Assembly: GCF_030272615.1 (NCBI RefSeq)
Contig: NW_026729192.1
Span: 1 to 20,000, forward strand
Origin: Cryptomeria japonica
Lineage: Eukaryota > Streptophyta > Pinopsida > Cupressales > Cupressaceae
Direction of reading: 5' to 3'
DNA length: 20,000 nt
Every line of letters begins with the position of its first letter. Within the stretch, counting starts at the first letter, position 1. Position numbers and translations under genes: made by a program. Below are positions 15,365 through 20,000 of this stretch, piece after piece. The notes under the pieces are model-generated. The model worked only from the letters and a program-made list of their open reading frames with translations, had not been told where the DNA came from and did no database searches.

Positions 15365-18300
15365 GATTGCTATGCGGTGAGGCTCCTCGGCCGCCTCGGA
15401 ACTATCTGTGTATCAGACGCATCGCGGGATAAGGGGTTGGCAACGGTAGTCGCCCCAAGCGCGTCCGATGCTTGGACCATTCCGAGGCGGCCCTGAAGCC
15501 TCTTCCGTCTAGCCGTTGGGTCCTTCTCGCCGCATCCCTCGCCTCGCACCCCGATTGCTATGCGGTGAGGCTCCTCGGCCGCCTCGGAACTATCTGTGTA
15601 TCGGACGCGTCGCGGGATAAGGGGTTGTCACTGGTAGTCGCCCCAAGCGCGTCCGATGCTTGGACCATTCCGAGGCGGCCCTGAAGCCTCTTCCGTCTAG
15701 CCGTTGGGTCCTTCTCGCCGCATCCCTCGCCTCGCACCCCGATTGCTATGCGGTGAGGCTCCTCGGCCGCCTCGGAACTATCTGTGTATCGGACGCGTCG
15801 CGGGATAAGGGGTTGTCATTGGTAGTCGCCCCAAGCGCGTCCGATGCTTGGACCATTCCGAGGCGGCCCTGAAGCCTCTTCCGTCTAGCCGTTGGGTCCT
15901 TCTCGCCGCATCCCTCGCCTCGCACCCCGATTGCTATGCGGTGAGGCTCCTCGGCCGCCTCGGAACTATCTGTGTATCGGACGCGTCGCGGGATAAGGGG
16001 TTGTCACTGGTAGTCGCCCCAAGCGCGTCCGATGCTTGGACCATTCCGAGGCGGCCCTGAAGCCTCTTCCGTCTAGCCGTTGGGTCCTTCTCGCCGCATC
16101 CCTCGCCTCGCACCCCGATTGCTATGCGGTGAGGCTCCTCGGCCGCCTCGGAACTATCTGTGTATCGGACGCGTCGCGGGATAAGGGGTTGTCACTGGTA
16201 GTCGCCCCAAGCGCGTTCGATGCTTGGACCATTCCGAGGCGGCCCTGAAGCCTCTTCCGTCTAGCCGTTGGGTCCTTCTCGCCGCATCCCTCGCCTCGCA
16301 CCCCGATTGCTATGCGGTGAGGCTCCTCGGCCGCCTTGGAACTATCTGTGTATCGGACGCGTCGCGGGATAAGGGGTTGTCACTGGTAGTCGCCCCAAGC
16401 GCGTCCGATGCTTGGACCATTCCGAGGCGGACCCGAAGCCTCTTCCGTCTAGCCGTTGGGTCCTTCTCGCCGCATCCTTCGCCTCGCACCCCGATTGCTA
16501 TGCGGTGAGGCTCCTCGGCCGCCTCGGAACTATCTGTGTATCGGACGCGTCGCGGGATAAGGGGTTGTCACTGGTAGTCGCCCCAAGCGCGTCCGATGCT
16601 TGGACCATTCCGAGGCGGACCCGAAGCCTCTTCCGTCTAGCCGTTGGGTCCTTCTCGCCGCATCCCTCGCCTCGCACCCCGATTGCTATGCGGTGAGGCT
16701 CCTCGGCCGCCTTGGAACTATCTGTGTATCGGACGCGTCGCGGGATAAGGGGTTGTCACTGGTAGTCGCCCCAAGCGCGTCCGATGCTTGGACCATTCCG
16801 AGGCGGACCCGAAGCCTCTTCCGTCTAGCCGTTGGGTCCTTCTCGCCGCATCCCTCGCCTCGCACCCCGATTGCTATGCGGTGAGGCTCCTCGGCCGCCT
16901 TGGAACTATCTGTGTATCGGACGCGTCGCGGGATAAGGGGTTGTCACTGGTAGTCGCCCCAAGCGCGTCCGATGCTTGGACCATTCCGAGGCGGACCCGA
17001 AGCCTCTTCCGTCTAGCCGTTGGGTCCTTCTCGCCGCATCCCTCGCCTCGCACCCCGATTGCTATGCGGTGAGGCTCCTCGGCCGCCTTGGAACTATCTG
17101 TGTATCGGACGCGTCGCGGGATAAGGGGTTGTCACTGGTAGTCGCCCCAAGCGCGTCCGATGCTTGGACCATTCCGAGGCGGCCCCGAAGCCTCTTCCGT
17201 CTAGCCGTTGGGTCCTTCTCGCCGCATCCCTCGCCTCGCACCCCGATTGCTATGCGGTGAGGCTCCTCGGCCGCCTTGGAACTATCTGTGTATCGGACGC
17301 GTCGCGGGATAAGGGGTTGTCACTGGTAGTCGCCCCAAGCGCGTCCGATGCTTGGACCATTCCGAGGCGGCCCCGAAGCCTCTTCCGTGTAGCCGTTGGG
17401 TCCTTCTCGCCGCATCCCTCGCCTCGCACCCCGATTGCTATGCGGTGAGGCTCCTCGGCCGCCTTGGAACTATCTGTGTATCGGACGCGTCGCGGGATAA
17501 GGGGTTGTCACTGGTAGTCGCCCCAAGCGCGTCCGATGCTTGGACCATTCCGAGGCGGACCTGAAGCCTCTTCCCTCTAGCCGTTGGGGCTTTCTCGCCG
17601 CATCCCTCGCCTCGCACCCCGATTGCTATGCTGTGAGGCTCCTCGGCCGCCTTGGAACTATCTGTGTATCGGACGCATCGCGGGATAAGGGGTTGGCAGT
17701 GGTAGTCGCCCCAAGCGCATCCGATGCTTGGACCATTCCGAGGCGGCCCTGCAGCCTCTTCCGTCTAGCTGTTGGGGCCATCTCGCCGCATCCCCCACCT
17801 CGCACCACGATTGCTATGCGGTGAGGCTCCTTGGCCGCCTCGGAACTATCTGTGTATCGGACGCATCGCGGGATAAGGGGTTGTCACTGGTAGTCGCCCC
17901 AAGCGCGTCCGATGCTTGGACTATTCCGAGGCGGCCCTGCAGCCTCTTCCGTCTAGCCGTTGGGGCCATCTCGCTGCATCCCCCACCTCCTCGGCCGCCT
18001 CGGAACTATCTGTGTATCGGACGCATCGCGGGATAAGGGGTTGGCAGTGGTAGTCGCCCCAAGCGCGTCCGATGCTTGGACTATTCCGAGGCAGCCCTGC
18101 AGCCTCTTCCGTCTAGCCTTTGGGGCCATCTCGCCGCATCCCTCGCCTCGCACCCCGATTGCTATGCGGTGAGGCTCCTCGGCCGCCTGGGAACTATCTT
18201 CGTATCGGACGCATCGCGGGATAAGGGGTTGTCACTGGTAGTCGCCCCAAGCGCGTCCGATGCTTGGACTATTCCGAGGCGGCCCTGTGGCCTCTTCCGT

Positions 18301-19285
18301 CTAGCCGTTGGGGCCATCTCGCCGCATCCCCCACCTCGCACCCCGATTGCTATGCGGTGAGGCTCTTCGGCCGCCTTGGAACTATCTTCGTATCGGACGC
18401 ATCGCGGGATAAGGGGTTGTCACTGGTAGTGGCCCCAAGCGCGTCCGATGCTTGGACTATTCCGAGGCGGCCCTGCAGCCTCTTCCGTCTAGCCGTTGGG
18501 GCCATCTCGCCGCATCCCCCACCTCGCACCCCGATTGCTATGCGGTGAGGCTCCTCGGCCGCCTTGGAACTATCTTCGTATCGGACGCATCGCGGGATAA
18601 GGGGTTGTCACTGGTAGTCGCCCCAAGCGCGTCCGATGCTTGGACTATTCCGACGCGGCCCTGTGGCCTCTTCCGTCTAGCCGTTGGGGCCATCTCGCCG
18701 CATCCCCCACCTCGCACCCCGATTGCTATGCGGTGAGGCTCCTCGGCCGCCTTGGAACCATCTTCGTATCGGACGCATCGCGGGATAGGGGGCTGTCACT
18801 GGTAGTCGCCCCAAGCGTGTCCGATGCTTGGACCATTCCTAGGCGGCCCTGAAGCCTCTTCCGTCTAGCCGTTGGGGCCTTCCCGCCCCATCCCTCGCCT
18901 CGCACCCCCGATTGCTATGCGGTGAGGCTCCTCGGCCGCCTTGGAACCATCTGTGTATCGGACGCATCGCGGGATAAGGGGTTGGCACTGGCAGTCGCCC
19001 CAAGCGCGTCCGATGCTTGGACCATTCCGAGGTGGCCCTGAAGCCTCTTCCGTCTAGCCGTTGGGGCCTTCCCGCCCCATCCCTCGCCTCGCACCCCGAT
19101 TGATATGCGGTGAGGCTCCTCGGCCGCCTTGGAACTATCTGTGTATCGGACGCATCGCGGGATAAGGGGTTGGCACTGGTAGTCGTCCCAATCGCATCCG
19201 ATGCTTGGACCATTCCGAGGCGGCCCTGCAGCCTCTTCCGTTTAGCCGTCGGGGCCTTCCCGCCGCATCCCTCGCCTCGCATCCC
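15365..19285 (+). repeat. 188-bp tandem repeat array, about 20 full units
   Basis: GATTGCTATGCGGTGAGGCT starts units at 15365, 15553, 15741 and every 188 bp to 17809, then at 18157, 18345, 18533, 18721, 18910 and 19098, with a derivative at 19286. One unit boundary near 17985 has lost 28 bp. Each unit contains GGCCGCCTCGGAA and its reverse complement TTCCGAGGCGGCC about 80 bp apart (15389-15401 and 15480-15492 in the first unit). The segment GGTAGTCGCCCCAAGCGCG to TCTAGCCGTTGGG is related to the downstream part of the long promoter modules. Units translate as 70-94 aa frames, but these simply follow the DNA repeat. The array would be external transcribed spacer if promoter 13 is the gene promoter. 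Confidence 0.95.
17985..18156 (+). repeat. 188-bp unit with 28-bp deletion
   Basis: The expected GCACCCCGATTGCTATGCGG segment is missing after CATCCCCCACCTC at 17988; sequence resumes at CTCGGCCGCCTCGG. This is the only internal length change apart from a single extra C near 18908. Confidence 0.85.
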
Positions 19286-19530
19286 GATTCCTATGCGGTG
19301 AGTCTTCTCGGCCGCCGCGGAACTATACCTGTTATTGCTACTGCATCCTTCGGCTGGTAACCTCCTCTGCCGCCTTGGAACGTTCTCTTTGTCGGACGCG
19401 TCGCGGGATAAGGGGTTGGCACTGGTAGTCGCCCCAAGCGCGCCCGATGCATAGACCGCTCCGAGTCGACCTTGCTTTCAGCCTCTCACATGCATAGACC
19501 TCTCTGAGTCGACCCTGCAGCCTCTCACGT
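19286..19530 (+). repeat. Degenerate 188-bp-like units
   Basis: Starts as a 188-bp unit (GATTCCTATGCGGTGAG), then carries an insertion around 19330-19372 (TTATTGCTACTGCATCCTTC), then resumes GTCGGACGCGTCGCGGGATAAGG at 19390 and GGTAGTCGCCCC at 19424. A duplicated CATGCATAGACC or GCATAGACC word is found at 19469 and 19491. Confidence 0.7.
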
Positions 19531-19831
19531 TTAGCCTTTGGAATCTCGCCTCACAACATGATTGCTATCCTTGATGCATCCCTTGCCTCGAGCCCTGATT
19601 GCTTTCTTGGCTGCATCCCTCCTCTCCTCACAGCCCGGTTGTCATCACTGCTTCATCCGTCGCTTCATGCATTCTGGCTGCTGGGCCCTTCCCACCGCAC
19701 ACCTCGATTGCTATCTCTTCTGCATCACACACCCCGATTGCTATCTCTGCTACATCCCTCGGCTCTCACTTCTGCATCCTTCGCCTCACACCTCGATTGC
19801 TATCAATGCTGCATCCGTAACCTCACACCCC
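19531..19831 (+). repeat. Short-period expansion of one 188-bp subsegment
   Basis: Repeats of CGATTGCTATC, CTGCATCC and CCTCACACCCC in loosely spaced order (for example 19709, 19734, 19794, 19832). These words come from the junction between neighbouring 188-bp units (GCATCCCTCGCCTCGCACCCC then GATTGCTATG). The period is irregular, about 25-60 bp. Confidence 0.65.
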
Positions 19832-20000
19832 GATTGCTATGCGGGGAGGCTCCTTGGCCGCCTTGGAAATTTCTGTGTGTCGGACGCACCGCGGGATAAG
19901 GGGTTGGCACTGGTAGTCGCCCCAAGTGCGCCCGATTCTTAGACCGCTTCGAGGTGACCTCGTAGCCTCTTTCGTCCAGGCTTCCTGCCTTCAACGCCCT
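19832..20000 (+). repeat. Isolated 188-bp-like unit at window end
   Basis: A diverged but nearly full-length unit: GATTGCTATGCGGGGAGGCT, CTTGGCCGCCTTGGAAATT, CACCGCGGGATAAGGGG, GGTAGTCGCCCCAAGTGCG. It runs into the window end, so a second 188-bp block may follow. Confidence 0.75.

Noticed and set aside
15472-18852. A repeated 70-94 aa frame beginning MDHSEA in each 188-bp unit
   Set aside because: Conservation equals that of the DNA repeat; frames overlap each other, and non-coding variants are as common as silent ones. No independent evidence of coding.
15365-19285. Centromeric or heterochromatic satellite unrelated to rDNA
   Set aside because: The unit length would fit, but the repeat shares ordered motifs with the promoter modules directly upstream, which ties it to the rDNA spacer.
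15365-19285. CGGGATAAGGGG in each 188-bp unit as additional Pol I cores
   Set aside because: It resembles the TATAAGGGG variant, but lacks TATATA, the ACAAATARC lead and the upstream element at -66; at most a chance or decayed resemblance.
19000-20000. Start of 18S rRNA or a recognisable mature rRNA segment
   Set aside because: I looked for conserved 18S 5' sequence at the right end and 25S 3' sequence at the left end and saw neither.

Overview
This window is non-coding, highly repetitive plant DNA. It is best read as the intergenic spacer (IGS) of a nuclear 35S ribosomal DNA unit with 5S rRNA genes inserted on the opposite strand (a 'linked' or L-type arrangement). Two observations support this. 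First, two nearly identical, complete 5S rRNA genes (120-239 and 8056-8175, both minus strand) have plant-type sequence, an intact internal promoter and a T-run terminator. Second, thirteen plus-strand copies of the plant RNA polymerase I core promoter motif TATATAGGGG lie between 10.8 and 15.0 kb, each inside a conserved 30-bp core and with an upstream element at a fixed distance. The 5S sequence and the very long spacer suggest a gymnosperm, but that is inference. No 25S 3' end or 18S 5' end is visible, so the spacer extends past both edges.

Layout from left to right. 1-1494: 5S gene, GC-rich flank, A-rich block and a short CACCC-rich block. 1495-7527: about 6 kb of subrepeats rich in the palindrome GGTGCGCACC, containing a 2.1/2.4-kb tandem duplication and eleven A/T-rich modules (nine full, one truncated, one diverged). 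7635-7936: GC-rich lead-in. 7937-9430: a near-perfect second copy of 1-1494, including the second 5S gene. 9431-10620: the CACCC-rich block continues. 10621-15000: thirteen Pol I promoter-like units in three families (157-bp spacing, 311-bp spacing, and long units of about 440-490 bp). Embedded among them are a 52-bp array and an alternating 50/56-bp array built from the promoter's upstream element. 15025-15114: a strong inverted repeat just downstream of the last promoter. 15365-19285: about twenty 188-bp tandem repeats. 19286-20000: degenerate derivatives and one isolated 188-bp-like unit.

How it may work (inference): Pol I would initiate rightward at one or more TATATAGGGG sites toward an 18S gene beyond position 20000. 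Upstream copies would act as spacer promoters, and the 50/56-bp array resembles in design the promoter-derived enhancer repeats of animal rDNA spacers. Every promoter copy is followed by potential RNA hairpins whose arms show compensatory changes between copies. The 188-bp array lies downstream of the last promoter seen and would be either external transcribed spacer or further spacer. Pol III would transcribe the 5S genes leftward, against Pol I. Many long open frames exist on both strands, but they are by-products of stop-poor GC-rich repeats, and I call no protein-coding gene.
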